Shown here piece after piece: positions 35,641-48,090 of a stretch of DNA of 64,000 bases (its first letter is position 1; the number at the start of each line of letters is the position of its first letter). The stretch covers positions 1,674,001-1,738,000 of the forward strand of contig VICG01000010.1 in NCBI GenBank assembly GCA_008692225.1, written 5' to 3'. The translations under genes and the position numbers were made by a program. The stretch is from Monilinia fructicola (lineage: Eukaryota > Ascomycota > Leotiomycetes > Helotiales > Sclerotiniaceae). The notes beneath the pieces are model-generated. The model was not told where the DNA came from. It made no database searches and saw only the letters and a program-made list of their open reading frames with translations.

Positions 35641-35810
35641 ATTCGAGTGACTTGAAGTTTTGTAAGGTCGCTGTCGTCGTTGATTTCAATCAATCTGGAC
35701 GAGGCTAGGCCAAAATTAAATTTCCTCGGCAATTCTTCGGCAAGTACCGCGAATATTTGATATGGCATCGATAATTTTATCAGAACATCACATATCAACA
35801 CTACATCATC
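35641..35810. promoter_or_regulatory. 170-bp bidirectional promoter of two mitoribosomal genes
   Basis: The start codons of uL4m (35640, minus) and mL38 (35811, plus) lie only 170 bases apart, so both leaders and core promoters must share this DNA. Co-expression is inferred from the geometry and shared complex. Confidence 0.7.
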
Positions 35811-37137
35811 ATGCCTCCTTGTCAGAAGGCCGTAAGGCCCTTGGCACGATGTCTACAGAATACACAATCATTATATCTATCTGCAAGGTCAATACGACCA
35901 TTTACGAGCTCCACGACATTCAATGCAGAAGTTGCGGCCCAGAAAGCACCACCATCTGGCCTTGACCCAGAAACTGTTGTAAGGCCAGAAAATGAGCGGA
36001 AGTTGATGAGACAGGGCATTATGCCTGTAGGTTCGAGACGTCGTCGTGCGGCGCTGAAAAGCTCCGCGAACATCCCTTTCGAACAATTACCATATCAATG
36101 TTTCCAGGAAGCTCGAAAAGTCTTGCAGGCGGACAGAGAGGAAAAGTTAGAGATGATCGCCAAGGAGAGATTACGGATTAAGAATTTGGAGGCACAGGAT
36201 GTATCGATCAGTGGCGGAGAGAGGCAGAAACAAACAAGGTTGGACAGTATGAGAAGGCATTTGGAGTGGTTGAAGATCCAAGCGGATATCAATGATCCTT
36301 TGATCAAAAAGAGATTTGAGGATGGCGAAGGTATGGAAATTGTAGAAGCTGTCCCATTCTTTCGCATTACTAAACTTTCCAGGTGATATGGACAAGCCAA
36401 TCTACCGCTACCTAGCAGATCGTAAATGGCGCGAATATCAACGCAAAGTAATTGTCCAACGTATAGAGCAGTTTTCCATCGTTCCTGATCTTCTCCCTCA
36501 TTTCGAGCCTACCGCTGATGTACGTCTCGCCTTTCAATCTCGAAATGTTCAACCGGGCGACTATGTGGATTCCAGAGTTAGTGAGTTTCCGGCTAGATTA
36601 AAGGTTCAGGTCTTCGATAAAGGAGAGAGACTCGTCAGTGTTGCGGTTGTAGATGCAGATGTTCCAAATGTGGAAAATGATAACTTCAATACGAGGTGTC
36701 ATTATCTCGCTACCAATATCCCAATTTCACCAATAAAAGACTCATTGCCACTATCTAAGGCGGACGAAAGCCAATTGGTCCTCCCATGGCTCCCACCGTT
36801 TGCGCAAAAGGGATCGCCATATCATCGATACTCGATATTCGTATTAGAGCAAAAGCCCGGACAAATACTGGACGTAGCAGCTCTCAAGGAATTATACCAG
36901 CGCGATCGATTCAGCTTGAGAAGTTTCAAGGACAGACACGATGTGAAGCCTATAGGACTGGGGCTTTTCAGAAGTGAGTGGGATGAGGGTACTAAGGAGG
37001 TTATGCAGAGAGCAGGAATCGAAGGATGGGATATCGAGTTCAAGAGAACTAGAATTCCAGCACTGAAGCCGAAACAGAAGGCTAGAGGTTGGGAGGCTCG
37101 CCATGCTAGTGATAAGTATAAGCCTTTGAGGAGATGA
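35811..37137 (+). CDS. MRPL35: Mitochondrial large-subunit ribosomal protein mL38 (PEBP-like)
   Basis: Component of the mitochondrial 54S subunit with a phosphatidylethanolamine-binding-protein fold (yeast MRPL35 family). Two exons, 35811-36330 and 36383-37137; the join reads EDGE-GDMDKPIYRYLADRKW and gives 424 residues. The N-terminal 40 residues (MPPCQKAVRPLARCLQ, SARSIRPFTSS) form a plausible mitochondrial presequence. A charged helical region follows. The PEBP-like half has LPHFEPTADVRLAF, DADVPNVENDNFNTRCHYLA with the family's DPD/DxPN-like turn, and YHRYSIFVLEQKPGQILD. The C-terminus is basic (KPKQKARGWEARHASDKYKP). The frame is intact. Confidence 0.92.
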
Positions 37138-38097
37138 TATTTATGATAGCTAAAAATGTATCATACTTGTAATATCTGCTAGTATTGTGTTAATGATGCT
37201 CAAGCTGAGTATGGTCTTGCCATTGCGTGACCGAGGGGCTTCTATGGTATTTAAAGCCAAGACGACAGCATTTACTTTTCTACTCCTATAACTATGTTGG
37301 CCGACCCCGACCTGTTTCGTTGATAACTACTTACTGCTACTAATTTCTTGGTCGGCTGGCATGAAAATACAGTCTAAACCGCTTAATGAAATAGGCAAAG
37401 AAGCTTATCCCATATCGTATACCTCAAGTGAGGTTTTCCGAAACATATATAGCACCTACTTCAAACCATATCTCCACGTTACAGTACCCCCCTTCCTGGC
37501 CTCTCCAACCTCGCTTCATCAGAACTCTTATGCACTCCATAACCTTTTCTCCCAATAAAATTTTGCCCGAAAAGAAGAACATTCTGCATCCCTTGTCCGC
37601 CCTTTTAGCCAACGGGGTTAGAAGGCCGTTGTTCTGTAGGGAAGATGGAGCAATGAGGCATTTGGGGTGAGGCAAAGAAAAGAATGCGAAAATCGGAAGT
37701 TGGTGACACCATGTGACGTCAATTTTGTAGTTGATAAAGTGGATTTTTGTTTCTTGGGGCGGTCTGAAAAGATATTTTAACTGGTTATTTGTGGCTAATA
37801 GCTGAAGTTTTGACGAATGCTCGTTGTATGTGCGGGAGCCCAGTAGAGAGTGTTATCTCAGAACACCAAGTATGAAAATAGGAAACCACCGAGACAGTCG
37901 CATTTGGCTTACCAAAGACATCAAAGCAAATGCCTCGGTGAACTGTTTTACTTGGTGCGCAGGTTCAAGCTCAAAATTCCCTAGTAAGAGTAGATTGATG
38001 CAATTTTCCATACAAATTTTGAATCCTGCTTTCTCTCCATACGTTCATCTTTATCCCCCATCTCAAATCGCTTACAATAACACAACCCTACATCCTG
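37138..38097. other. Intergenic between mL38 and the alcohol dehydrogenase
   Basis: No gene recognised. Small frames at 37361-38138 are not conserved-looking. Confidence 0.5.
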
Positions 38098-39387
38098 CTA
38101 CTCCTCACCCAAAATCTCAAGCACGGCCTTATACCTAACAACGCCCTCCCTCATCGCCTTTCCCGCTCTTCTCACTCCCTCCAAACTAAACGGAAATCGT
38201 TCAATTGTTGGTTTCACATCATTTCTTGCAGCAAAATCTAGCATTTGCTGATACTCCAATCTCGAAGCACCGGTACTGGCGCGGAAACGGAGGTTCTCGT
38301 GAACCATGGGAGAAGGGGGAAGGACATCTCGCCGGGCTGTACGGTTTGTGGATATATTGTTCCGAAGGGGGGCATAATACCTATATATCTGGACAGAGGA
38401 GTGGGATATTAGTTTTATTGCTAGTTTGGATTAGATTAAAAAAGGGAGAAAGAAAAAAACAGCATACTTCCCCCAACTCGGTAATCTCCTCCCCGTGACA
38501 AGCAAATGGTTAATCTTCGGTCCCTTCAAATCAATCTCTCCATCTCGCTTCGTTATAACAAACTCCTTTGCTCCCAGCGCCTGTGCTTCTTCCCTCATGT
38601 TCTCACTGGGACTAAATACCACCACTTCACAGCCCATTTACTCGCAAACTGAATTGCTAGATGGCCTAACGCTCATATACCTACTACGCCGACTCGATCA
38701 GTGGGTTTAAGTCCATAGCGAACTAATGGGCCCCAAACGGCTATACCCGCACACATTAGGGGGGCGGCAGTAGATAGCGACATAGAGGCTGGGATTGGGT
38801 ATAGAAAATCTTCTTTCCAGATGGCGTGGGTGCTGAAACCTCCTTGGTCGAGTTCTGTGATGCCGAATGAATGCGCGGTGGTAAGGCAGTGGCAGTTATC
38901 GCCTGCGATGCAGGTACTGCATTTTCTACAACTATCGTGGAACCAGCCGAAGCCGACTCGGTCGCTGCTGTGAACATATCAGTGAGTACCGATGGAAAAG
39001 ATTTCGATTCAGTAGGGACATCAGAGTGTTCGGTTGATTCAAAGCCCGAATTTTGCTTGGGAGAACATTAATAAACCACGTGTTCATAATGCAATACACG
39101 CCATCTTATGACAACAGCTATGTTTATGAACGCCATACCCAAATCTTTAACAGATGAAAAGAACATACACCTTCAAAAACTTGACCCCAGGCCCAAGTTC
39201 CTCCACTATACCCGCCCCCTCATGACTCAACACCATGTCCTTTTCTTCATAATGCAAATCCGTCCCACAAAAACCGGCCTTATGAATTTTAACAAGTACC
39301 TGTGAACTTTGGAGAGGAGGGCGGGGGATTTCGGCTTGCACTATCTGGCCGTTTGGGAGAGCCTTTGAAGGCTAATGTTGAGACCAT
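38098..39387 (-). pseudogene. Zinc-dependent alcohol dehydrogenase (CAD/Adh6-like), frame-broken
   Basis: Remains of a medium-chain zinc alcohol dehydrogenase. Exon 1 starts at 39387 (MVSTLAFKG) and after an indel reads NGQIVQAEIPRPP, KIHKAGFCGTDLHYEEKD and LSHEGAGIVEELGPGV, holding the catalytic-zinc Cys and the HE motif. After an intron, SDRVGFGWFHDSC and the four-cysteine structural-zinc lobe CRKCSTCIAGDNC are read, then GGFSTHAIWKEDFLYPIP, APLMCAGIAVWGPLVRYGL and the NAD(P) fold VGVVGIxALGHLAIQFAS. The C-terminus is RFRASTGASRLEYQQM, then LDFAARNDVKPTIERF, ending ILGEE. Breaks: an indel near 39360, a TGA inside the coenzyme-binding glycine motif (38673-38675), a missing A near 38635 and an indel near 38310. 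The TGA needs a substitution, so this one may be a real pseudogene, or several errors together. Confidence 0.75.
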
Positions 39388-42300
39388 GATTTGTTCTTGT
39401 TGGTCGAGGAACTCGATCTCTGGTATTCATGAGAAATTTATGATTGATTGAGTATTGATCAAAGATCAGAATGAAGATGATGGGTGATAGAATGGTGTCA
39501 ATTACTTGGTATAATTATATACCTCTGTTTGAGGGTACGGAAGCATGCTTAACAGGGAAAAAAGAGATTAATCATCTCGCATGCTTGAGACTGCGTTTGG
39601 AGATTGATGATTGGGATGCTATAGAAAAAGTAAGTGTGCAATCTACCTAAGGGCTGAAATTTTCAAAGGGGATTTTGCAAGTTGGCAGTAGGTGTGTTAG
39701 GGAAACAGATTATTCAGCCACTGTGCATGACAAGAGCTTCGGTCCGCGAATATGAGTCTTTGACTGGGTATTAATAAACATACAGAATGTTTGGATATGG
39801 ATAGTTGATTAGACCTTTATGGAAGCGATGAGAATGAGATGATAAAGGATACCTTGCCAGAAGCACATCTTGATCTGTTGAGGATGGCTTGTTCAAAATT
39901 CAATACTGGCGAATCGCAATACTCCCATTTTGGTTATGCCACTTCATAATCATAGCCCCAAGGCACATTTGGTGTGTATGATTCATGCTCCGAGCAAAGG
40001 TGACCAGCCTTCGTTTTTGACGTATTTGGACCAAGTGGTCAATTTACAGTCACTTGAAATATGCTACCGATATTTTAACAAAACCGAGCTTTGAAATATG
40101 GTGGCTCAATAAAAATATTTGACTCTTTAGTCGGGACATGTTTCTTGCTCTTCATCGAGTCTTCCTCGTATTGAATATCTCAATAAGTTCTGTACTATCC
40201 ACGACGATGTCTGCGGAAATTGCATATCTTGAAAGTCTCTTTGCCTGTTGTTCAGAAGAGCCTTGCTTGAACCTAGTTTTGATACCGGACTCTATGTGAG
40301 TGTATCAAACACTGGAGCTTCCAAAGCTATGAGGAATCCATGTGATTGGCCCACGTACCAACTCTCTCGCCTCCTATAGCCGTTTTTCCAGAAATTACGA
40401 CCCGCTTGCCAAAGAGTTTTCAGCCACCTCTCATGATTTCACCGATTGCCATACTCTAGCTCCCTGGATCAGAACTTGGAATGCAAGTACTTCCTGGGTC
40501 TGGTATTGAGAAGACGAATTTTCCCTCTGACACCTATTGAGTCTATTTGTAATCCACAGTCCGAATACAAAAGAGGAATGAAGCCAGATCTTATAAGGTC
40601 CTGAGACCGTTGAATACTTGGTCCAATTTTAAAAGTAGCATGCCAACAAGACCTCTGCAGTTTCTTCCCACAAACTCGGAAATTCTCAGCAAATCATGTC
40701 GAATGAGTGCTTTCGCGTTGTGTGGGAGAAAACTCTGAAACCTACCTCCAGCTAATAATGTTCTTCCATCAAGAAAATTGTTCGATATAAAACGTTCGCG
40801 TCGAGTGAGCTAATTACTTTTGAATTAGTAGCTCCGAGAATAAGTACAAGGTTCTTATTCTCCATTTTGAAATATCTATATATAATAACTATGAATTGTG
40901 ATAAAAATCTACTGGATGTTCAAGAAATGCGAGCAAGTTATAACAAGAGTGCCTTCAAAATTACGCACTATGATTTGTCTATGGAAGATTACTTACTTAC
41001 TCATTAATACCCGCATATGGTCTCGCATACCGTGAGATGATTACTGGTGAATCCTACCATTCGCATATGGCAACCTGTGTCGATGGTGAGGCCAGTACAT
41101 AGGCGAAGAAATTGTACTCGAAGTCATCGATATGCCTGGGAGAATGATACCATGATGTAAAGCATGACTTGCATGTAATACTTGTGAAGATTACTTTGTG
41201 AATGCTCGCCCACGGTGATCCTAACATCAAAACTCAGGTGTTCATAGAATAAATGCAAGAATATCAGAAATCGTATCACTCCTACAATTCGTTTCCGGCT
41301 AGATGTAAACATGAGGCCAAGAAAGAGTGCTCCTGAATCTTACCAACCTTCAAACTCGGGTTCATGGGTGGGGCGCCCGGTAAATGAAGGGGTATGTTGT
41401 TGTCACACATAGGATTTTTCTTTTGCTTGACTTTATGAAGCTCCGGAAGTTCGTTATTGGTGGTCACTATATTTAGGAATTTTGGGGTAGACAGAAAAGG
41501 CTAAAGGAATAATTAACCTTACAGCTACCTAGTAGTTCCCGCTCGCGTCACAATCATGGAGATATTTCACACAAACGCCGATTAATCTTCTAATTTCACT
41601 TCATCTCACCTCATCACAACAAGTAAATACCCATTTGGCATACAAGTTGCGCGGCGACTTCGACTTCGAAATTAGAAAAATTAGCCTCAAATTTGAAATT
41701 CATGTTCCAGATTACTGTTTAGTGTTCAACTCGCAAGTACGAGTCCAATTTGAAGCCATCAAAACCTCTTTAGAATCATTTCAACTTCACTTGTTAATAT
41801 CTCAATGATTATGATATTTAGCTTTCATATAATGAAACTCCCATTGAACAGTAACGATCGTATTATTGAAGCTTGATAGTTTAAAAAACTAACACCCCTT
41901 CATCTTAGACCAATAGGCGAAAAACTTCGATTAAGATGTTCAATCCAAATTAGAATCTGGACGCGAAACAGCTTGACCTTTTCGAGGCCTTCACCAAATT
42001 CGCTCTCCTTCGACAGTGCTTTCAATTTTTAAATCACCAATCTTCGTATGCCTTTGCTCAAACTTCAGCGACCAGTCACGCAAAAATTCGAGTCAAATCT
42101 CACGTCGAGTTGGACGCCAAACAGCTCAAGTAGGGAGGTTAAAAGGGTACCTACCTCTGAATGACAATGCCCATCCATTGAATATGATGAGGAAGACTTC
42201 CACAACTCCGCGGAATATTCAATATTCTATCATTTATCTAATCACAAGTAAAGAAATATTATCGTCCCTTACAATATCGCCTAACTCCGATTCTTTGTCA

Positions 42301-42723
42301 TGTTTTAGTCCGATGAACATCTCCGAAACCCCTTCAAGCCTCAGTAAATTTTATGCACAAACGCGCCTATATCTGAGAATGTACTTGAAAGAAGGTACTT
42401 CCAAGACTTCTTCTTATCCTATCAATTTCCAGCAAGAGTTGCAAAATTCTTCGGACCAGTGAGAGTTATGGCCGATTCAACTTATTTGTACTTATTTTGC
42501 TTTCAAATCTTGCATGGAATCTTACCGTTCGGTACGGTACATGTAAGGCAGGCTGGAAGTATCCTTGCTTTTGTCACAGATGTCCACCATGGTATTATTA
42601 TATATTGATACAAGTCATTCCTACTCCCATGTTGTTTCATTATCCTTATTGCCATGGGAATTCTCAAGTCAATTTGATCGACCTTTTCATTAAAACATAT
42701 TGCAAGAGTTGTGAACCTCAATA
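39388..42723. other. 3.3-kb region without a recognised gene
   Basis: AT-rich DNA with no family resemblance in any frame. A minus-strand frame at 41282-41467 contains a proline-rich segment (PLHLPGAPPMNPSLK) followed by a GTAAGAT that could be a splice donor. It could be part of an undetected gene, but nothing supports an extension. The last 600 bases (42100-42723) probably carry the MFS promoter and leader. Confidence 0.45.
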
Positions 42724-44557
42724 ATGTCTTCAAATACAGCAGTAGCTGTTCCTCCCTCAGGTGGAAACTCCGCACATACATCAACAACCCAGTCCCTAAA
42801 TGACAAACCAGAGAGGCCCGAAAGGTCGGAGGATGTCTTTACAATAGATTCAGAGAAAGGTCCAGTGATCACTAGTCCAACTCCCGAGCCTGAACAAGTG
42901 AGAACAGTTACTGGTTGGAGATGGATTGTCATATGTATTGGTTTCTATGTCGCTACTTTCTTGTACGGCTTGGACAATACGATTGCAGCTGATATTCAAT
43001 CTGCTGTTCTCGGAACTTATGGTGATATTTCAAAGTTGTCTTGGTTGGGTACTGGCTTCCCATTAGGCTCTATTGCAACTATTTTAACCATGTAAGTATG
43101 CCCTCGTCTGATGATAATGCAGATACTAACCTTGTTGATAGTGGTAAAGCCTATGGTACTTTCAATGTCAAGTGGACCCATGTCGTTTCAGTCATTATCT
43201 TCATTGTCGGTAGTGCTGTGTGTGGTGCTGCTCCAAACATGAATGCACTCATTGTTGGAAGAGTGATTGCTGGTGTAGGAGGAGCCGGCATGTATCTTGG
43301 AACTCTAAATTTAGTCGCCATCAATACTACCATCCAAGAACGTCCCCTTTATCTGGGAGGTGTTGGTATTACCTGGGGTCTTGGAACGATTCTCGGTCCT
43401 GTTATTGGAGGAGCTTTTGCAGATTCGGGAGCCACATGGAGATGGGTAAGTATTATCACGAACATTGCGGTACAAACTAACAACTCAAGTAGGCTTTCTA
43501 TATCAACCTTGTTATCTTCGCTGTTGCTGTACCCGCTCTCCTCTTGATCCCATCATTCGACCCACAACCTGATCTAGACATACTTCACAGAGTCAAACAC
43601 GTTGATTGGGTTGGAGCTTTATTGAATGCCGGCTTGTTTACTTCATTCGTTATCGCTCTTACATTTGGTGGTGCCAACTGGCCGTGGAACGATGGCCGCA
43701 CAATTGGCACATTCGTTGCCTGCGGCGTCATTTTTATCCTTTTCGGCATCCAGCAACAGTTTTGTATTTTGACCACCCCGGAAGATCGATTGTTCCCCAT
43801 CCAGTTCCTCAAATCAAGAACCATGGTTCTTCTATTCATTTGTACCGCAGCGGCAGGGACAGCACTCTTCGTCCCAATATTCTACATTCCCCTCTTCTTC
43901 CAATTTTCCAAAGGAGATGATGGTATTGAAGCCGCTGTCAGACTCATGCCATTCATCGTTCTCTACATTGTAACAGTTATGTCACAAGGAGTAGTAATGC
44001 CTAAAATAGGCTACTACTGGCCGTTCTTCGTTCTCTGGGGTATGTTCGCACTCTCTGGAGGTGCCGCAATGACTACCGTCACTACCTCTACAAACGCAGG
44101 ATCTATCTACGGTTGGAGTATCCTTATTGCCATCGGCTGCGGTATGATTACCCAAGCATCCTACAGTATTGCTCCGGCCATCCTTGGCCGCGATGGTCGT
44201 GGCCAAGAAGTCCCTGCCTCAATCGGATATATAAACGTAGCTCAAATTGGTGGTGTCGTTATCGGTCTTGCAGTCTCTGGTACCGTGTTCCAAAGTACAG
44301 CGTTCCGAAATGTCAACGCAGCTTTCGCGGGACAGAACTTTTCCGCAGATCAAATCAGAAGTGCGATTGCCGGATCCCAGAGTACGCTGTTCCAGAGTGT
44401 ATCGCAGGAACTGAGGGATAAGGCCATCGAGGGTATCGTACAAGCTATTGATAAAACTTACTATCTGGTCGTTGCTGGTGCAGCTTTGACCTTACTCCTC
44501 AGTTTCTTGTTAAAGAGGGAGAAGCTATTTATGGAGATGGCTGCTGTAGGAGGATGA
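42724..44557 (+). CDS. MFS transporter, DHA14-type (14-TM drug:H+ antiporter family)
   Basis: Plasma-membrane-type major facilitator, probably a proton-coupled efflux pump; the substrate cannot be inferred. Exons 42724-43091, 43142-43445 and 43493-44557 with introns of 50 and 47 bp, giving 578 residues. After an acidic cytosolic N-terminus (about 60 residues), TM1 is WRWIVICIGFYVATFLYGLD with the conserved D-x-T motif (LDNTIAADIQ). Motif LVGRVIAGVGGAGMYLG-like (IVGRVIAGVGGAGMY) and antiporter motif C (LGTILGPVIGGAF) follow. Hydrophobic segments continue to FLLKREKLFM at the C-terminus. The ATG is preceded by ACCTCAATA and is the first in the open frame. The frame is intact. No biosynthetic genes flank it. 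Confidence 0.92.
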
Positions 44558-45538
44558 ATAAGGCGAGTGGAAAGGATTTAGCGAGCTAATTGCGATATGT
44601 TCCCTTAGTGGAGGTATTTAGAAATTTACCAACATAGTAGTAGTGAATGGACATACACACAACGAGTATGGACTGCATTGCTTACAGCTATTGGTTTCCA
44701 TCTAATACCCATGGCACTTTGGGCCGGCGCTCACAAATAGATTTGGAAGAATGGATGAATTCATGGGTACATGTTTAAGACGAAAAATAATTATGAATAG
44801 AAATGACTTCAATTTTCGAACAATCTCTTGAACCTGGAGCTCTGAGATAAATGGTAGTCTGAGTTAGAGATTATGCGTGCATTGTAGAACTGTGATACTA
44901 TCACTGGACGCTGAATAATATAAACTATTTATATGATGTTGACATTTTACTGTTTCCTAGGCACCGGAGCTTGAATCTATTATAACAGTTGTCTAGGTAA
45001 ATAGAAAAACTGCAAGGTTCTTTAATGCCTAGCTTGGTGTGGTTTTCTGGTGGTATGGCGTATTGGGAGGAAAATTGTCAATGAACACACTCAGAGGAGG
45101 AAAGGGTGTTCTGGTTATGAAGCTGGGATGGGCTAGGATATGATCGGTATTGAGTTAATGATATACAACGACGGTGTATGTAAGTGGCTGGAAGACAATG
45201 TATAGGTAGGATATTGAGACTTTGGAGTGTCGGGAACAGTTTGGATTGGATGAAGGCTTCATTGGTGCAGCATCTGGGTCATCGAAAATAGGGCGATTCC
45301 TTCGAATCTCTGTGAATATAATCGCGTCTTCGTATTATCAATCGTCAACTTCATGATTGATTGCACTTCACTCTCCACTGTTCGCCATTGGTACCTCTCT
45401 TGCCCCTCTTGCATTCCCACACCCCGACCGCTTCCTAGAACTTCTGGCCTTTGAATTTTTTGAATCGATACTTTTTGGATAAGGACCTCATTTTGAGACA
45501 ACAGAATGAAAAAAATTCATGATCAATGCTGTTATCGC
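44558..45538. other. Intergenic between convergent MFS and MFAP1 genes
   Basis: No gene seen; presumed 3' regions. A frame at 45259-45501 is without recognisable features. Confidence 0.5.
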
Positions 45539-46732
45539 TTAATCAGTCCTTTGGCGTTTTCGACGATTTTCGTCACCGACAGGCACATTATTTGCACCAC
45601 TCGCTCCTCCCCTGTCTCTATCTCTATCCGGCATGAATCTTTCATCCTCTGTAAATCCGCCCATTCCCTCCCTCCCTTTCCTTGGTCCCCTATCGTCGAA
45701 TTGTCCCCATCTTCCTGTATCTTCTGACTTCAAATCTCTGTATTTCGTAGCCCCTTTCTTTCCCAATTTCGTCATATCTCTCATCTGTAATGCTTTCGGG
45801 AGCAACTCCCGATTCTGCACATCATCCGCATATCTCGAACCCATAATGTCTCTTTTATCTAAGCCTTCTGCAGCTAAGGCATCCGAGTAAAAGGCGCCTT
45901 TGTGGTAATACTTCTGCATTGTTGCCATTTTCCCCCTTCCTTCTCTCTCCTCCTTTTGTTTCGCAATATACTCATCATCTTCTATTTTCCTCTCTTCCTC
46001 GGTCAAATTCTTTCTTCTCTCGACTTCTTCCAGCTCCTTTTCTCTCTCTTCAATTGCCTCCCTATCCCTCTTGATCCTCTTAAGCTCTCTCAACTTCCAC
46101 GCCGCAAACTCCGCCTCTGGATCAATATCATCCGTATCATCTACCTCATCCTCTTCTTCTTCGTCATCCCAATTCTTCTTCCCTGCTTCCCTCGCAGCAA
46201 TATCTTTCCTGATTTGTTCTTCAACAATTTCATCGGCCAGCTTTTTTCTCCGTGCTTCTTCCGCTGCAACGAGTTCCTCCTCGGTTTTGGTCTCAATTTT
46301 AGAAGATCCTGGAAGATTATTTCTCTTATCCTTCTTGATAAATATCGGTCTCATCATAACTCTTCTCGGCGCCTCTTCCTCACTGCTCTCCTCTTCCTCA
46401 CTATCCTCTTCACTTTCCTCTCCACTGTCTTCTTCTTCTCCACTTTCCTCTTCCGTTACAAATCCTTCCTCCTCTACGGCCTTCAAAGCCTTTTCTTCTT
46501 GTACGCGAGCATTTTCTTTAGCAGCCGCGAGTTTCCGCCTTTCATTCAAATCGCCCTTGTTCAAACTACTGGAAATCCCAACTGCAGTCGAGACTTTCGG
46601 AGGTGGCGCAATGGTAGGTGTTTCTTCTACATCGCTCCCTGAATCCGAGGAATCATCTTCTTCAAGATGCGCTTTTCCAGGTCGATATCGTGATGGCTTT
46701 ATTGGATTCGCGGTCATGCGTTTGCCTGACAT
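45539..46732 (-). CDS. MFAP1-type spliceosomal B-complex protein
   Basis: Single-exon gene of 397 residues. The family (human MFAP1, related to yeast Spp381) joins the pre-catalytic spliceosome. The N-terminus MSGKRMTANPIKPSRYRPGK is followed by a long acidic Ser/Glu-rich stretch (about residues 85-125). The conserved C-terminal domain has RRVMMRPIFIKKDKRNN, then a charged coiled-coil helix, and the family hallmark MATMQKYYHKGAFYSDALA with KGATKYRDLKSEDTGRWGQ near the end. The tail is Arg/Asp-rich. The frame is intact, despite low-complexity composition. The large plus-strand frames at 45902-46775 are its antisense shadows. Confidence 0.93.
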   Translation of the reverse strand: MSGKRMTANPIKPSRYRPGKAHLEEDDSSDSGSDVEETPTIAPPPKVSTAVGISSSLNKGDLNERRKLAAAKENARVQEEKALKAVEEEGFVTEEESGEEEDSGEESEEDSEEEESSEEEAPRRVMMRPIFIKKDKRNNLPGSSKIETKTEEELVAAEEARRKKLADEIVEEQIRKDIAAREAGKKNWDDEEEEDEVDDTDDIDPEAEFAAWKLRELKRIKRDREAIEEREKELEEVERRKNLTEEERKIEDDEYIAKQKEEREGRGKMATMQKYYHKGAFYSDALAAEGLDKRDIMGSRYADDVQNRELLPKALQMRDMTKLGKKGATKYRDLKSEDTGRWGQFDDRGPRKGREGMGGFTEDERFMPDRDRDRGGASGANNVPVGDENRRKRQRTD

Positions 46733-47482
46733 TTTGAAATTTGATAATATGTCGATGATCGATAAAATGTCCTGATAAATCGAGCTGTAAATTGAATTAT
46801 GCTACTAGCTGGGTAGTAGGAACTTTTGACGAGGCTGAAATATCGCAATGCGCTGCATGATATCCCTGCAACATATTTCATGGGACTTGGAAGCTTAGAT
46901 CACCAAGCAAGCCAAGCTGATCACTAGCAGGTTATCCACGTGACTATATCTCATCCAGTCTTTTCATCAGTTAAGGTGCGGAAGAAAACTCACTTACTCC
47001 AAAAATTGATATCGAATCAAGCAAGAGTAGGATGTTGTTGAAGTAGCGGTTCATATTAGTCTTCAATGTCATATTTCCAAGTATTAATGGTGAGATAACC
47101 TGGGTGGATTTGGCTTTTATGAAAATATTGGGTAAATTTGGTATGGCGAACGACAAATATATATTTGAGATGTATGGACTACATAGTTTACCTTGTGTGC
47201 CTGGCAATTGTAGATATGCATATTTATATTGCAATGTCCCACGAACCATAAGCGTGTGGCTACATTAATGCACCTCATATATGATGATAACCCCTCCATC
47301 CTCTATCGTCTTACCGAATTGCCCCCTTTCAGTACTCAATCAGGATCCGAAAATCCCATATTCCTGCCAGTCCAGTCATGGTTTATTGGTATCAAAGTCA
47401 TCAAATCATTCTGAATATGAAAACCCTTTTTCGTTCCATTCAACGCCAGTTCGCCGTGCAAATGCAAGATCTCCTTTCGAAT
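46733..47482. other. Intergenic between MFAP1 and ALB1
   Basis: About 750 bases separating two minus-strand genes. It should contain the MFAP1 promoter; no gene was recognised. Confidence 0.5.
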
Positions 47483-48090
47483 TCACAGAATCTCATCATC
47501 ATCCTCTACCGGTGCAGGTAGCGGGGTTGGCTGGGCCGCAGTGGGTGCAACTGGGGCAGCTGAAGTATCATCCATCTCAACCTCCCCTTGCGATTGAACT
47601 TCATCCATATCCTCCTCCTGCTCCTCCTCGGAGACCTCGTTTTCCTTATCCATTGCTGCTTGAACAGCTTCCTGTGCCTTCTTGTTCAAAGCCTCCCAAT
47701 TCTTCGCTCTCTCTTGAACATTTCTTCCTCTGTACTTGCTCTTCTCAATTTTGGTTGATGTCCTATCCATAATAGCTTCTGCCCTATCCATTCCCTTTTC
47801 TTGTCTCCTCTTCGCCTTTGAGCTCAACTGTGCCTTCCTTCCACTTTTCTTCTTGGATACACCTGCACCTTGATGCGGGGACAAAACCTGTGGATGATAT
47901 ACAGATTCTACTGGTGCCTTGACATTTTTCAGAGACTTGTCGGTGTCGATACTTGGAGAAGATGCACGTTTTGCTGCGCGAGAACGCACCGAGGTAGCTG
48001 ATAGTGTGTATTAGACCTTATTAAAAACAAGAATCGGATGTTAGGAGTTCACTTACATGCCTTGTTCTTTAAAGGAGCAGTTTTACCCAT
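47483..48090 (-). CDS. ALB1: Ribosome biogenesis protein Alb1
   Basis: Small basic nuclear protein that binds the 60S export factor Arx1 in yeast. Two exons: 48057-48090 (MGKTAPLKNKA) and 47483-47997. The 59-bp intron uses GTAAGT and CAG and joins as KNKAS-TSVRSRAAKRASSPS. The middle has the family's basic segment KKKSGRKAQLSSKAKRRQEK and GMDRAEAIMDRTSTKIEKS, then RGRNVQERAKNWEALN. The C-terminal third is acidic and ends EDDDEIL. The start at 48090 is preferred because it restores the conserved MGKTA N-terminus; the Met of the second exon would miss it. The frame is intact. Confidence 0.88.

Noticed and set aside
42016..42462. A 148-residue frame upstream of the MFS transporter
   Set aside because: No domain or conserved pattern, and it lies where the MFS leader and promoter are expected.
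45902..46775. Two long plus-strand frames opposite MFAP1
   Set aside because: They mirror the low-complexity acidic and basic coding of MFAP1 on the other strand; Ser/Leu/Phe runs only.
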